A stretch of 64,000 bases of DNA from Pseudoxanthomonas sacheonensis (GTDB lineage Bacteria > Pseudomonadota > Gammaproteobacteria > Xanthomonadales > Xanthomonadaceae): contig NZ_PDWS01000001.1 of assembly GCF_010093305.1 (NCBI RefSeq), forward strand, positions 62,001 through 126,000, read 5' to 3'. Positions 29,407-39,481 of this stretch are shown here, piece by piece. Below the pieces are notes generated by a model. That model saw nothing but the letters and a program-made list of their open reading frames with translations. It did no database searches and was not told the DNA's origin. The translations under genes and the position numbers were made by a program. How positions within the stretch are numbered: the stretch's first letter is position 1; each line of letters starts with the position of its first letter.

Positions 29407-30095
29407 CAGTGCACCTCGTCCTCGCGCTGACGGCGGGTCAGCCACTCCGACAGCAACAGCGCAAGCAGCGAGATGCCAACGGCCACCATCGCCAGGCGCC
29501 AGATTCCCGACTCGCCGCCGGGAACCTGCAGCAGCCCGTAGATCGCCGACGAAAGCGTCTGCGTCTCGCCCGGGATGTTGGAAACGAAGGTGATGGTGGC
29601 GCCGAATTCCCCCAGTGCTTTGGCGAAGGCCAGCACTGCGCCGGCGACGATGCCCGGCCAGGCCAGCGGCAAAGTGATCGTGCGGAAAACGCGCCAGGGA
29701 CTGGCGCCCAGGGTGGCCGCCGCCTGTTCCAGGCGACGGTCGGCGGCCTCGATGGAAAGCCGGATCGCGCGCACCATCAGCGGAAAGCCCATGATCGCGC
29801 TGGCCAGCGCTGCGCCGGTCCAGCGGAAAGCGAAGTCGATGCCGAAGGAAGCCAGGAATTTGCCTATCGCACCCTGGTTGCCGAAATTCACCAGCAGCAC
29901 GTAGCCCACGACCACCGGCGGCAGCACCAGCGGCAAGTGCACCAGCGCATCGAGCAGGGATTTTCCGGGAAAGCGCTTGCGCGCCAGCAGCCAGCCGAGC
30001 GCGATGCCGAACGGTAGGCTGGTCAGCGCGGCCACGCTGGCGACCTTGAGGCTAAGCGCGATCGCGGTGAGTTCGTCGGCGGTGAAGAGCGGCAT
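29406..30095 (-). CDS. modB: Molybdate ABC transporter permease
   Basis: ModB forms the membrane channel of the molybdate importer. The 229-residue product has five or six membrane segments and the ATPase-contact EAA loop ATLGASPWRVFRTITLP (about residues 133-149). VHLPLVLPPVVVGYVLL is typical of ModB. It lies 6 bases downstream of modA and overlaps modC by one base. Confidence 0.93.
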   Translation of the reverse strand: MPLFTADELTAIALSLKVASVAALTSLPFGIALGWLLARKRFPGKSLLDALVHLPLVLPPVVVGYVLLVNFGNQGAIGKFLASFGIDFAFRWTGAALASAIMGFPLMVRAIRLSIEAADRRLEQAAATLGASPWRVFRTITLPLAWPGIVAGAVLAFAKALGEFGATITFVSNIPGETQTLSSAIYGLLQVPGGESGIWRLAMVAVGISLLALLLSEWLTRRQREDEVH

Positions 30096-30101
30096 GCGGC
30101 T

Positions 30102-30884
30102 CTAGAGCACCTTGAAGCCGTGCGCGCGGAAGATCTTCGAAGCCGCGGGCGTGGACAGCCAGCGCGCGAACGCGGCGGCCCGTGGGTGCTTGCCCGCCGC
30201 GATACGCGCAACCGGATAGACGATGGGTGCGTGCGTGTCTTCCGGGAATACCGCAATCACCCGGACCTTCGGTTCGGCCCGCGCATCGCTGCCGTAGACC
30301 ACGCCCAGCGGCGCTTCGCTGCGCGCGACCAGCATCAGCGCCGCGCGCACGCTTTCGGCTTCGGCCACGCGGGGTTCGAGCGATTTCCAGACGCCCAGCG
30401 AAACGAAAGCCGCCTTCGCGTATTTGCCCGCAGGCACGCTGGCGGTCAGGCCGAGCGCGATGCGGCCTTTTTCGCCCAGCCGCGGAAGCAGGTCGACGCC
30501 GGGTTTCAGATCCACCGGCGCAAGATTGCCGGTGGCCGGCGCCACCAGCACCAGCGTGTTGCCCAACAGGTTCCGCCGGGTCGAGGGATCGATGAGGCGG
30601 CGCTGCTGCAGATAATCCATCCACTCAAGATCGGCGGAAAGGAACACGTCGGCCGGCGCCCCCTGTTCTATCTGACGCGCCAGCGCCGAACTGGCCGCAT
30701 AGGACACGCGTACCGTCTGCCCGCTGGCTTTCCGGTATGCAACGGCGGCTTCGTCCAGCGATTCCTTGAGGCTGGCGGCGGCGAACACGGTGAGCGGTTC
30801 GGCATTCTCCGCCGCCCGCAGGTCGCCGCCGGACAGGACCAATGCGAGCAGGCAGCCCCATGCCTTGAGAATCCGGCCGCTCAT
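30102..30884 (-). CDS. modA: Molybdate-binding periplasmic protein
   Basis: ModA captures molybdate in the periplasm and delivers it to ModBC. The 260-residue product has a signal peptide (cleavage near LRAAE, about residue 25), the N-terminal motif [15 protein letters not shown], then [16 protein letters not shown] and [21 protein letters not shown]. These are hallmarks of ModA. The ATG at 30884 is chosen because it gives the signal peptide; longer frames upstream lie within the preceding gene. It overlaps the SUOX-fold gene by 4 bases. Confidence 0.93.
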   Translation of the reverse strand: MSGRILKAWGCLLALVLSGGDLRAAENAEPLTVFAAASLKESLDEAAVAYRKASGQTVRVSYAASSALARQIEQGAPADVFLSADLEWMDYLQQRRLIDPSTRRNLLGNTLVLVAPATGNLAPVDLKPGVDLLPRLGEKGRIALGLTASVPAGKYAKAAFVSLGVWKSLEPRVAEAESVRAALMLVARSEAPLGVVYGSDARAEPKVRVIAVFPEDTHAPIVYPVARIAAGKHPRAAAFARWLSTPAASKIFRAHGFKVL

Positions 30885-31384
30885 GGCGCGGCCACCACGG
30901 TGATCGACTGCACCTGGCGCAGCCAGCGCGCGGCCCGCGATTCCGCCGGCGCGATCAAGCGCAAGGGGCCGCTGTCGCCGGGCAAGGGTTTGCCGTCGCA
31001 CTGATTCACCAGCACCACATTGTTGTTGCCGAGCGTAGGCTCCAGTTCGGCCAGCGAATAGATCACGCGATTGCCGTCACGGGCAGTCACCAGTACGTAG
31101 CTGGCCAGCGCGGGTCCGCGCAGATGCTCCGCCGACAGCACTCCGGCGCGGGTCAGCAGGATCGAAAGCCTGACGCCTGTGCAGGTGACGGTTTTACCCT
31201 GTGTGGTGACGGCTACGGCCGTGCGTGGAAGCGTCGCCAGCGTCGCTTCGTCCACCGGCACCGACAGCGGTGAAGGAGAGGTAGGGTCGGAGGCGTGACT
31301 GTGATCCTGGGCGCGCAACGATGGAACGGCGCCAAGCAGGACGAGGGCTATCGCGACTCTGCAATACGCTGGAAAAACGGTCAT
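30881..31384 (-). CDS. Periplasmic SUOX-fold (molybdopterin-oxidoreductase-like) small protein
   Basis: The 167-residue product has a signal peptide (cleavage near LRAQD, about residue 25). Its single domain resembles the molybdopterin-binding fold of sulfite-oxidase-type proteins: [44 protein letters not shown], and [20 protein letters not shown] near the C-terminus. It lacks a partner domain and is too short to be a complete sulfite oxidase. The catalytic Cys of that family is not obvious; the Cys in VNQCDG is a candidate only. It overlaps modA by 4 bases, so a role in molybdenum use is inferred. Confidence 0.72.
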   Translation of the reverse strand: MTVFPAYCRVAIALVLLGAVPSLRAQDHSHASDPTSPSPLSVPVDEATLATLPRTAVAVTTQGKTVTCTGVRLSILLTRAGVLSAEHLRGPALASYVLVTARDGNRVIYSLAELEPTLGNNNVVLVNQCDGKPLPGDSGPLRLIAPAESRAARWLRQVQSITVVAAP

Positions 31385-31391
31385 GGCTTTC

Positions 31392-32258
31392 TCACAACGA
31401 ATCGAGGGGAATCCGCAGGTACCGCACGCCATTGCCTTCGGGCTCCGGCAAGGCGCCGCCGCGCAGGTTGACCTGCAGCGAAGGCAGGATCAAAGCCGGC
31501 ATAGCGAGTGTCGCATCGCGCGCCTTGCGCAATGTTACGAAGGCGTTTTCGTCCACGCCGTCGCGAACGTGAATGTTGCTGCGCCGTTGTTCGCCGATGG
31601 TGGTTTCGCAGGCGGCTTCGCGGCCGCCAGGGCCGTAGTCGTGGCAGACGAACATCCTTGTGTCGTCCGGCAACCCATCGTAAAGCCGGCGGATCGAGCG
31701 GTACAACGTCGCCGCGTCGCCGCCCGGGAAATCGCAGCGTGCGGTGCCGGCGTCCGGCATGAACAGCGAGTCGCCGGTGAACAGGGCATCGCCGATCAGA
31801 TAAGCCAGGCTGTCGCGCGTATGGCCGGGCACGGGAATCGCGCGGGCCTGCAGCGTGCCCACTTCGAAACGGTCGTCGTCGCCGAAAAGCCGGTCGAACT
31901 GCGAACCGTCGGTATCCAGCGCGCCAGCCGGGTCCAGCTTGGAGGCGAAGGTCTTCTGCACTTCGCGGATGCCTGCGCCGATGGCGAGCGTGGCGGCGGG
32001 AAGTCTCTGCTTGAGCCAGTCCGCCGCCGACAGATGGTCGGCATGCGCATGGGTTTCCAGCAGCCAGCGCACGTCGTAACCGTGCTGCTGCACGATGTCG
32101 AGCAGCTTTTGCGCAGAAACGTGGGCGATGCGTGCGGATTTGGCGTCGAAGTCCAGCACCGGGTCGATGATCGCCGCCATCCGCGTGGTCGGGTCCGCGA
32201 CCGCGTAGCTCCAGGTGCCAGTATCGGCATGGTGCAGGGGATGGACAGCGGGTCGCAT
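31392..32258 (-). CDS. MBL-fold protein, persulfide dioxygenase (ETHE1/Blh)-like
   Basis: ETHE1-like enzymes oxidise glutathione persulfide to sulfite with one iron. The 288-residue product has the metal motif THAHADH (about residues 73-79), a later His in GHTRDS and the Asp in LFTGDSLFMPDAG, then TARCDFPGGDA and CHDYGP. The DAGTARCDFPGG stretch is typical of the ETHE1/Blh group rather than of glyoxalase II. The ATG at 32258 matches the normal N-terminus. The gene lies 8 bases after the nuclease gene and 7 bases before the SUOX-fold gene. The link to sulfur chemistry is inferred from family. Confidence 0.82.
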   Translation of the reverse strand: MRPAVHPLHHADTGTWSYAVADPTTRMAAIIDPVLDFDAKSARIAHVSAQKLLDIVQQHGYDVRWLLETHAHADHLSAADWLKQRLPAATLAIGAGIREVQKTFASKLDPAGALDTDGSQFDRLFGDDDRFEVGTLQARAIPVPGHTRDSLAYLIGDALFTGDSLFMPDAGTARCDFPGGDAATLYRSIRRLYDGLPDDTRMFVCHDYGPGGREAACETTIGEQRRSNIHVRDGVDENAFVTLRKARDATLAMPALILPSLQVNLRGGALPEPEGNGVRYLRIPLDSL

Positions 32259-32266
32259 GGCGTGCG

Positions 32267-33109
32267 TCAGTCGGTAAGCGTGGCGTTTAGCAGGTCGGCG
32301 AGCCGTTTCGCAGCGATGCGCAGCTGGCGTTCGGCCAGCGGCCGCTGCGCATCCAGATAGCGGCTGTCCATCTTGTGCGGCTTGGGATAAAGATGCTGCG
32401 AATCGATCAGCTTGCAGGATTCGCTGGCCCAATCGGCGGGGTTGGCGGATTTGCCCGGCAGCTTGGGCGGCCAGGGCAATGCGGACAGGCGGTCGGCGTA
32501 CCGCGGGGTGGACAGGCCTTCCGAAGCCAGAATGTAATAGTCCCAGATGGAGTGCAGGTTGGTACCCATCACGCCGTCGACGTAGTTCTTCTGCGCATAG
32601 GCTTCCGGCTGCAGGTCGGTGCGCAGACTGATCTGGAAATCATTGCCGCCCTTGTCTTTGCGATTGCTGGCGTGCAGGGGCTGGTGCACGTCGCCGACGA
32701 AATGCACGAGGAACTTCAGCGCTTCCCGCCGCGCCTGCAGCGGTTGCGCGCGATCGCCCAGGATGGCGCGCTGGCGTTCGATCTGGCCCACCACGCAGTT
32801 GCCGTCGGGACAGTCGCGCTGGGGACGGTAGGCGCAGGTTCCGGCCGGGAAATTGATGTAGTGCCAGCGCTCGGTCTTCTTGTAGCTTTCCGGATTGCTC
32901 TTGCGCAGCGTATCGGCCCACGATGCCACGCCGGCAAGGCTGGGCTCCGCTTCGCCCTGTAAAAGCAAGGCGACCTGGGCGCTGGCTACGGGCGTGAGAT
33001 GGCGTTGGGCGATATCGCCGATCATGCGATGGCCGGAGTTGGACCAAGCCAGGGCGCGCTGAGGGCACAGGAGAATGCAGGCGAGCAGCAGTAGGGAAAT
33101 TCGGATCAT
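32267..33109 (-). CDS. S1/P1 family nuclease, secreted
   Basis: S1/P1 nucleases are zinc enzymes that cut single-stranded nucleic acids outside the cytoplasm. The 280-residue product has a signal peptide ending in ALA, so the mature protein would begin with Trp22, the residue whose backbone binds zinc in this family. Other ligands are visible: His in SGHRMIG, Asp in ASWADTLR, HYINFP, VHFVGDVHQPLHA, and LHSIWD. The ATG at 33109 gives a normal signal peptide. An in-frame ATG at 33178 would add 23 residues that read through three 17-bp direct repeats. It is the first gene of a tight operon ending in modABC. Confidence 0.9.
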   Translation of the reverse strand: MIRISLLLLACILLCPQRALAWSNSGHRMIGDIAQRHLTPVASAQVALLLQGEAEPSLAGVASWADTLRKSNPESYKKTERWHYINFPAGTCAYRPQRDCPDGNCVVGQIERQRAILGDRAQPLQARREALKFLVHFVGDVHQPLHASNRKDKGGNDFQISLRTDLQPEAYAQKNYVDGVMGTNLHSIWDYYILASEGLSTPRYADRLSALPWPPKLPGKSANPADWASESCKLIDSQHLYPKPHKMDSRYLDAQRPLAERQLRIAAKRLADLLNATLTD

Positions 33110-33111
33110 GC

Positions 33112-33161
33112 CGGAGATTCTAACTGGTCGGAGATTCTGACCGGCCGGAAATTCTAACCGG
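33112..33161. repeat. Three tandem 17-bp repeats at the nuclease operon start
   Basis: CGGARATTCTRACYGG occurs at 33112-33127, 33129-33144 and 33146-33161, with exact 17-bp spacing. The array is flanked on both sides by CGGATCATGC (33103-33112 and 33171-33180). It lies within the likely promoter or leader of the nuclease operon. Confidence 0.85.
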
Positions 33162-33191
33162 CATGATCCACGGATCATGCGATGCGCTGCC

Positions 33192-33836
33192 TCAGAACTT
33201 CCAGACGTAGGCCGCGCCGTACACCAGCGGGTCTATGCTGACGCTGCCCAGCTTGGCGCCGTTCACCTCGACCTTCGCGTCGATATCGGCCCAGCGCACG
33301 TCCACCCGCACCGCACTGCGGTCGCCGACCTTGAAGTCCAGGCCGGCATGCGCCGCCAGGCCCCAGGAGTCCTCCAGCTTCAGCCGGGTCCCGGCCAATG
33401 CGCCTTTGCTCTCCTCGCTGAAGAACGCGGTGTAGTTGATGCCCGCGCCCAGAAACGGCGAGACCTTGCCGGCGCTGTTGAAGTGGTACTGAAACGACAC
33501 CACGGGCGGCAGTTGCTTGGTTTCGCCGACGGTGCCGACGCCGTCGATGCTGATCCCATGCTTGAAAGGCAGGGCGGCCAGCACTTCGATGCCCATGTCG
33601 TCGGCGATGAAATATTCAAGAGTGACGGTGGGCGAGACGTCGCTGTCCACTTCCACGGGCAGGCGACCCAGCCCCAGCGCCGTGCCATCGAGGGCGCCGT
33701 TGTCCGATTTGGGGTTGACCTGGTGCACGCCCACGCCAAGAGTCCAGTCGCCCTTGGACTGGGCGAAGGCAGGCGTGGCGGCCGTCGCGATGGCGGCGGC
33801 AAGGCCGGCGAGGATAAGAGGGGAAATCTTGGGCAT
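33192..33836 (-). CDS. ompW: OmpW family outer-membrane protein
   Basis: OmpW is a small eight-stranded outer-membrane beta-barrel for hydrophobic or other small solutes, often induced in low oxygen. The 214-residue product has a signal peptide (cleavage after PAFA, about residue 25), the N-terminal GDWTLGVGVHQVNPKSDNG, alternating strands such as SPTVTLEYFIADDMGIEVLAALPF, and a terminal aromatic residue (YVWKF) as barrel proteins have. AAGAGAA precedes the ATG at 33836. A perfect FNR/ANR-type box lies about 60 bases upstream. Confidence 0.92.
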   Translation of the reverse strand: MPKISPLILAGLAAAIATAATPAFAQSKGDWTLGVGVHQVNPKSDNGALDGTALGLGRLPVEVDSDVSPTVTLEYFIADDMGIEVLAALPFKHGISIDGVGTVGETKQLPPVVSFQYHFNSAGKVSPFLGAGINYTAFFSEESKGALAGTRLKLEDSWGLAAHAGLDFKVGDRSAVRVDVRWADIDAKVEVNGAKLGSVSIDPLVYGAAYVWKF

Positions 33837-33894
33837 GTCGTTCTCTTCGTTTTGGGGAGTGCATGCAGTTTTCCAATTTCTTAACGCAAGCGCC

Positions 33895-35029
<1,135 letters not shown>

Positions 35030-35056
35030 GCCGCGGTACGGCCAACGGAATGTTTA

Positions 35057-35081
35057 CAGGAGCGCCCGAGTGGCGCTCCTG
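35057..35081 (+). terminator. Terminator hairpin of gapA
   Basis: CAGGAGCGCC and GGCGCTCCTG form a perfect 10-bp stem with a 5-base loop, followed by TCGTTT, starting 27 bases after the gapA stop. Confidence 0.7.
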
Positions 35082-35200
35082 TCGTTTGGGTACAACAATC
35101 CGCTACTGTGGGTCGAGCGGCACGGCACCTGGGGGAGCCGTGTTGCAAATACGCCGGGTTTGACTGAGGCTCCGCAAGCACACGCATAGGGGAAGTACAC

Positions 35201-37924
35201 ATGGATGATCTGGCGGGCATTCTGATTCTGCTTGGTCTGGTGGTATTGGCCGTACCGATCCTGCTGATCATGGCGCTGGTTTCCATCAGCGGACTGAAGC
35301 GGCGCGTCGGCGAACTGGAAGAAACGGTCTACCGCCGGCAACCAGGCATCGCACCAGCGCCGTCCCGTCCCGAGTCCGCCTATCGTCCCCCTTACGCGCC
35401 AACGACGGACGAAGAAGCCTTCGTACCGCCAGAGACCGAGCGCGAGCCCACGCTTGCCGAGCTGACCCGCACGCCGACCGTGCAGGAACCGGTCGCCCCA
35501 ATCAGGCAGGCGCGAGTGCCCGATCCTACGGCCGCGCCATTGCCGCCGCCGTTGCCGCCAGCGCCTCCCGCCGCACCGCGTCGCGCGGTACCGCCGCCAC
35601 CCTCCACGCCGGACGTGTTCACCGTTGCCGCGCGCGCCATCAAACGCTGGTTCACCGTGGGCAACGTGCCGGTGAAGATCGGCATGCTGGTGCTGCTGGC
35701 CGGCGTGGCCGCGCTGCTGAAATACGCCAGCGACCAGGGCTGGCTGACCGTGCCGATCGAATTGCGGCTGGCCGGTATTTCCGCCGCCGCGCTCGCGGGT
35801 CTGGTGTTCGGCTGGCGCCAGCGCGAGAGCAAGCGTTCGTTCGCGCTGGCGGTGCAGGGCGGGGCCATCGGCGTGCTGCTGCTGACCGTATTCGCGGCGT
35901 TCAAGATGTACGGCCTGATCGAGGCTGCTCCGGCCTTCGGACTCAGCGTGGTGCTGATCGCCGGCGTCGGCGTGCTGGCCGTGGCGCAGAACTCGAAGAC
36001 GCTGGCCGTGCTCGGCATCCTGGCCGGCTTCATGGCGCCGATCTGGCTGTCCACGGGCAGCGGCAACCATGTCGCCCTGTTCTCCTATTACGCGGTATTG
36101 AACGCGGCGATCCTGGCTATCGCCTGGTGGCGCCCGTGGCGCGTGCTCAACCTGCTGGGCTTCGTCTTCACCTTCGGCATCGGCACGGTCTGGGGCGTGC
36201 TGCAGTACAACGCCGACAAGTTCGCCAGCACCGAACCCTTCCTGCTGCTGTTCTTCGCCTTCTACCTGATCATCCCGATCCTGTACGCGCGCAAGCAGCC
36301 GGCCAGCCGCGGCGACTTCATCGACGGCTGCCTGGTGTTCGGCACGCCGCTGATCGTGTTCTCGTTGCAGGCGGCACTGCTGATGCCCACCGATCAAAGC
36401 CCGCGCATGCCGCTGGCCTGGTGCGCACTGGGACTGGGTGCGCTGTACGCGGTGCTGGCGAAATTGTTCATCCATCGCGAGCGTTACGCCGCGTTGGGCG
36501 CTTCATATGCGCTGCTCGCCGTCGGCTTCGCCACGCTTGCCGTGCCCCTGGCGTTGTCGGCACGCGCCACCGCATCGGTGTTCGCGCTGGAAGGTGCGGC
36601 GCTGGCCTGGTTGGGCCTGCGCCAGCAACGCTGGCTGCCGCAGCTCACCGGGGCGGGATTGCAGTTGGCCGCTGCTGCTGCGCTCTTCATCGGCGCATCG
36701 GAGTACTGGCCGAACGAACAGGCCATCGCCAATCCGACCTTCATGGGCGCGCTGCTGATCGCACTGGCGGGTTTGGCCAGCGCATGGGCGTACCGCCGCG
36801 AAGGGAAATCGCAGGTGGCGCTGCTGTATTACCTGTGGGGACTGTTGTGGTGGTGCGGCAATGCGGTCAACGAGATCGAAGCCTTCGTCGCTCCGGCGAC
36901 GCGCGCCGACGCATTGCTCGCCTTCGCTGCCGCGACCGGCTGGCTGGCCGCGGAAGTGCATCGCCGGCGACCCGCGGCCGCGCTGGCGCTGACTACGTTG
37001 GGTGGTTTCGTCGCCGCCATTCCGTTGGCTTTGGCGCAGATGGATGCGCATGTGCAGCCGTTCGCCGGTTACGGCGCGTGGGCGTGGCTGCTGTTCGCCG
37101 TGCTGGGTATCCGCAGCCTGCTATGCCTGCGGACCAATGCCGATCGCTTTGCCGGTTGGGCACAGTTCGCCTGGTGGCTGGTCTGGCCCACGGTGATCGC
37201 GCTGCTGTTCACATGGTCGGCCGATCGCTTCGAACTGGCGCAAGGCTGGCGGATCGCGCTGCTGGTCTTGCCGTGGTTGGCGGCGGCGACGCTGTCGCTG
37301 TTCCGTTGGAGCTGGCTGGCCGCACCGCAGGGCGAGCGTTTCGATCCCTATCGAACCGCTTTGCAGACGGTGTATTTCACCTTGCTGGGGCTGTGGTGGC
37401 TGATCGCCTTGTTCCAGGCGGGCGATAGCGCGCCGCTGGCATGGGTGCCGGTGTTGAATCCGATGGAGCTGGCGCAACTGGCGGTGCTCGCGCTCGCTGC
37501 CCGCTGGCTGTGGTCGGAGCAGGCTCCGCGGCTATTGCAGAGCCTGCGCATCTTCAAGACGTCCAGCGCCGGCTTCTTGATGGTCACCTTCATCACCCTG
37601 CGCGCCGTGCATCACTGGGGCGGCGTGGAGTGGGGGACGGACATGCTTTCCACCAGTCTGGCGCAGACCAGCCTGACTGTGGTGTGGAGCGTGCTGGGCG
37701 TGCTGGGCTGGGTGATCGGTTCGCGTCGCGGCCATCGCGGGTTGTGGCTGGCGGGTGCGGTACTGATGGGCGTGGTGCTGGCCAAGCTGGTATTCGTCGA
37801 CCGCCAGAATCTGGGCGATCTGCTCGGCATCGGTTCCTTCGTCGCCTACGGCCTGCTGTGCACGCTGGTCGGCTATTTCGCGCCGGCACCGCCGCGCACC
37901 GCAACCGAGGAAGCCAACGCATGA
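35201..37924 (+). CDS. DUF2339 multi-span membrane protein
   Basis: The 907-residue product has an N-terminal membrane segment (about residues 5-25), a Pro-rich region with a short helical stretch (about 30-140), and then more than 20 hydrophobic segments, as in DUF2339 proteins. Recognisable points are FTVGNVPVKIGMLVLLAGVA (about 148-167) and the VLGILAGFMAPIWLSTGSG stretch. Function of the family is unknown. AGGGGAAG precedes the ATG. The stop codon overlaps the DUF3999 gene by 4 bases, and these two families are commonly found together. Confidence 0.88.
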   Translation: MDDLAGILILLGLVVLAVPILLIMALVSISGLKRRVGELEETVYRRQPGIAPAPSRPESAYRPPYAPTTDEEAFVPPETEREPTLAELTRTPTVQEPVAPIRQARVPDPTAAPLPPPLPPAPPAAPRRAVPPPPSTPDVFTVAARAIKRWFTVGNVPVKIGMLVLLAGVAALLKYASDQGWLTVPIELRLAGISAAALAGLVFGWRQRESKRSFALAVQGGAIGVLLLTVFAAFKMYGLIEAAPAFGLSVVLIAGVGVLAVAQNSKTLAVLGILAGFMAPIWLSTGSGNHVALFSYYAVLNAAILAIAWWRPWRVLNLLGFVFTFGIGTVWGVLQYNADKFASTEPFLLLFFAFYLIIPILYARKQPASRGDFIDGCLVFGTPLIVFSLQAALLMPTDQSPRMPLAWCALGLGALYAVLAKLFIHRERYAALGASYALLAVGFATLAVPLALSARATASVFALEGAALAWLGLRQQRWLPQLTGAGLQLAAAAALFIGASEYWPNEQAIANPTFMGALLIALAGLASAWAYRREGKSQVALLYYLWGLLWWCGNAVNEIEAFVAPATRADALLAFAAATGWLAAEVHRRRPAAALALTTLGGFVAAIPLALAQMDAHVQPFAGYGAWAWLLFAVLGIRSLLCLRTNADRFAGWAQFAWWLVWPTVIALLFTWSADRFELAQGWRIALLVLPWLAAATLSLFRWSWLAAPQGERFDPYRTALQTVYFTLLGLWWLIALFQAGDSAPLAWVPVLNPMELAQLAVLALAARWLWSEQAPRLLQSLRIFKTSSAGFLMVTFITLRAVHHWGGVEWGTDMLSTSLAQTSLTVVWSVLGVLGWVIGSRRGHRGLWLAGAVLMGVVLAKLVFVDRQNLGDLLGIGSFVAYGLLCTLVGYFAPAPPRTATEEANA

Positions 37925-39300
37925 AACGTTTCGCCCTGATCGCATCGCTTGCCCTGTTGCCGCTGGCGGCTGTCGCCGGCCCGCGCGACGACTATGCGCA
38001 GCAATGGCCGCTGACTTTGGCCGAGCAGGACGCCGGCGCCTACCGCGTAGTGCTGGACCGAACGGTCTATCGGCAGCTGCAGTCGCCCACGTTGAAGGAT
38101 CTGGTGGTGGTGAATGCCGATGGTTCGGAGATGGCGGCCTCTTTATTCGATGCCGAACAGCCGCTGGCCAGACCTGCCAATGGTGTGGAGGTGCCGTGGT
38201 TCCCGCTGCCTTCCGGCAATGCCTCGCAATCGCGCGATATCGCCTCGATCAGCGAGATCGCCGCCGACGGCAGTCTGCGCCGGGTAGTGATGAGCGGTGC
38301 CGGGACTGCGACGGAGGCTTCCAGCAACGAATACCTGCTCGACACCAGCCGCTTGCGCGAACCCGTGCGGGCTTTGCGGATCGTCTGGGCCGCGGGGCAG
38401 GCGCCGTTCGACCGGCCTTACCGGGTCACCGCTTCCGACGATCTGAAGAGCTGGCGCACCGTGCAGGAAGAAGGCCATCTGGTCGAACTGCAGAACAACG
38501 GGGCGCGCATTTTCGAGAACCGCATCGCATTGGATGGCGTGAAGGCGAAATACCTGCGCCTGGAGCCGTTGCGCAAAGACCAGCGAGCGCTGAACTTGAC
38601 CAAGGTGACTGCCGAGTTCGCGCCGGCGCAGGTCGTACAGGACTGGCAGTGGGAGGAAATAAGCGGCAAGCGCATCGTCGACAAGGACGGTTCGGTTTCC
38701 TTCGAGTATCGGGTCGAAGGGCGCTTTCCGTTCGAGCGCGCCGACGTGGCGCTGCCAGGCAATAGTTCCAACGAATGGATCCTGAAATCGCGCGACAGCG
38801 AGGAATCGGAGTGGCGGTTCGCCGCCGCGCCGTGGATGGCTTTTCAATTGGAAGGGGGCAATGTTTCCAACCGCTCGCCGCCGCAAGCGTTGCAGCAGTT
38901 GAACCGCGACCACTATTGGCGGTTGATCCCCAGGAACAACCCCAATGAAGCCGCACCGACGCTGAGGCTGGGCTATCGCCCCGAAGTGCTTGTGTTCCTG
39001 GCCCAGGGCAAGACGCCTTATGCATTGCTTGCTGGCAGTGCGCGTGGGAAGCGCGCCGAGTCGCCGCTGCCGCAACTGGTCGATGCCCTGCGTGCGCAGC
39101 GCGGGCAGGACTGGCAGCCGGCCAGCGCCGCGCTTGGAGCCGCGCAGTCCCTCGCCGGCGCCAGTGCGTTGACGCCCGCACCGGTGGAACGCGACTGGAA
39201 AGCCTGGTTGCTGTGGGGACTTCTGGCCGCCGGCGCGCTGATCGTCGCGGGATTCGCATTCAGTCTGTTGAAGAAGCCGGCTGGCAACAAACCCGATTAA
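37921..39300 (+). CDS. DUF3999 family protein
   Basis: The 459-residue product has a signal peptide (cleavage near AVAGP, about residue 20), a mostly beta-structured periplasmic body starting [24 protein letters not shown], and one membrane segment near the C-terminus (about residues 427-449). [22 protein letters not shown] and [11 protein letters not shown] resemble DUF3999 proteins. Function is unknown. It overlaps the DUF2339 gene by 4 bases, so the two products probably act together at the inner membrane. Confidence 0.85.
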   Translation: MKRFALIASLALLPLAAVAGPRDDYAQQWPLTLAEQDAGAYRVVLDRTVYRQLQSPTLKDLVVVNADGSEMAASLFDAEQPLARPANGVEVPWFPLPSGNASQSRDIASISEIAADGSLRRVVMSGAGTATEASSNEYLLDTSRLREPVRALRIVWAAGQAPFDRPYRVTASDDLKSWRTVQEEGHLVELQNNGARIFENRIALDGVKAKYLRLEPLRKDQRALNLTKVTAEFAPAQVVQDWQWEEISGKRIVDKDGSVSFEYRVEGRFPFERADVALPGNSSNEWILKSRDSEESEWRFAAAPWMAFQLEGGNVSNRSPPQALQQLNRDHYWRLIPRNNPNEAAPTLRLGYRPEVLVFLAQGKTPYALLAGSARGKRAESPLPQLVDALRAQRGQDWQPASAALGAAQSLAGASALTPAPVERDWKAWLLWGLLAAGALIVAGFAFSLLKKPAGNKPD

Positions 39301-39310
39301 TCGGGAGAAA

Positions 39311-39390
39311 CGTGGGAGCGGCGTCCCGCCGCGAGCTTTTGCTCTTCGCGGAAATAAGCGAAAAGCTCGCGGCGGGACGCCGCTCCCACG
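39311..39390. repeat. Inverted repeat, family A variant (GTGGGAGCGGC type)
   Basis: Arms of about 29 bases (CGTGGGAGCGGCGTCCCGCC... and complement) flank a 22-base spacer between the DUF3999 gene and pgk. An almost identical arm pair recurs at 46756-46830. Confidence 0.88.
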
Positions 39391-39481
39391 TGCTTCGGTG
39401 CATGTGTTTGAGAGGTTGTGCGTTGCCGTGCACCGCCCCAGCCCGGACAATGGTGGCCTGACCCGCACACGGAACCAAGCC

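Noticed and set aside
33110..33178. A 23-residue extension of the S1/P1 nuclease from an ATG at 33178
   Set aside because: It would read through the 17-bp repeat array and push the signal peptide inside the protein. It is kept as an open point in the findings, but is not used as the start.
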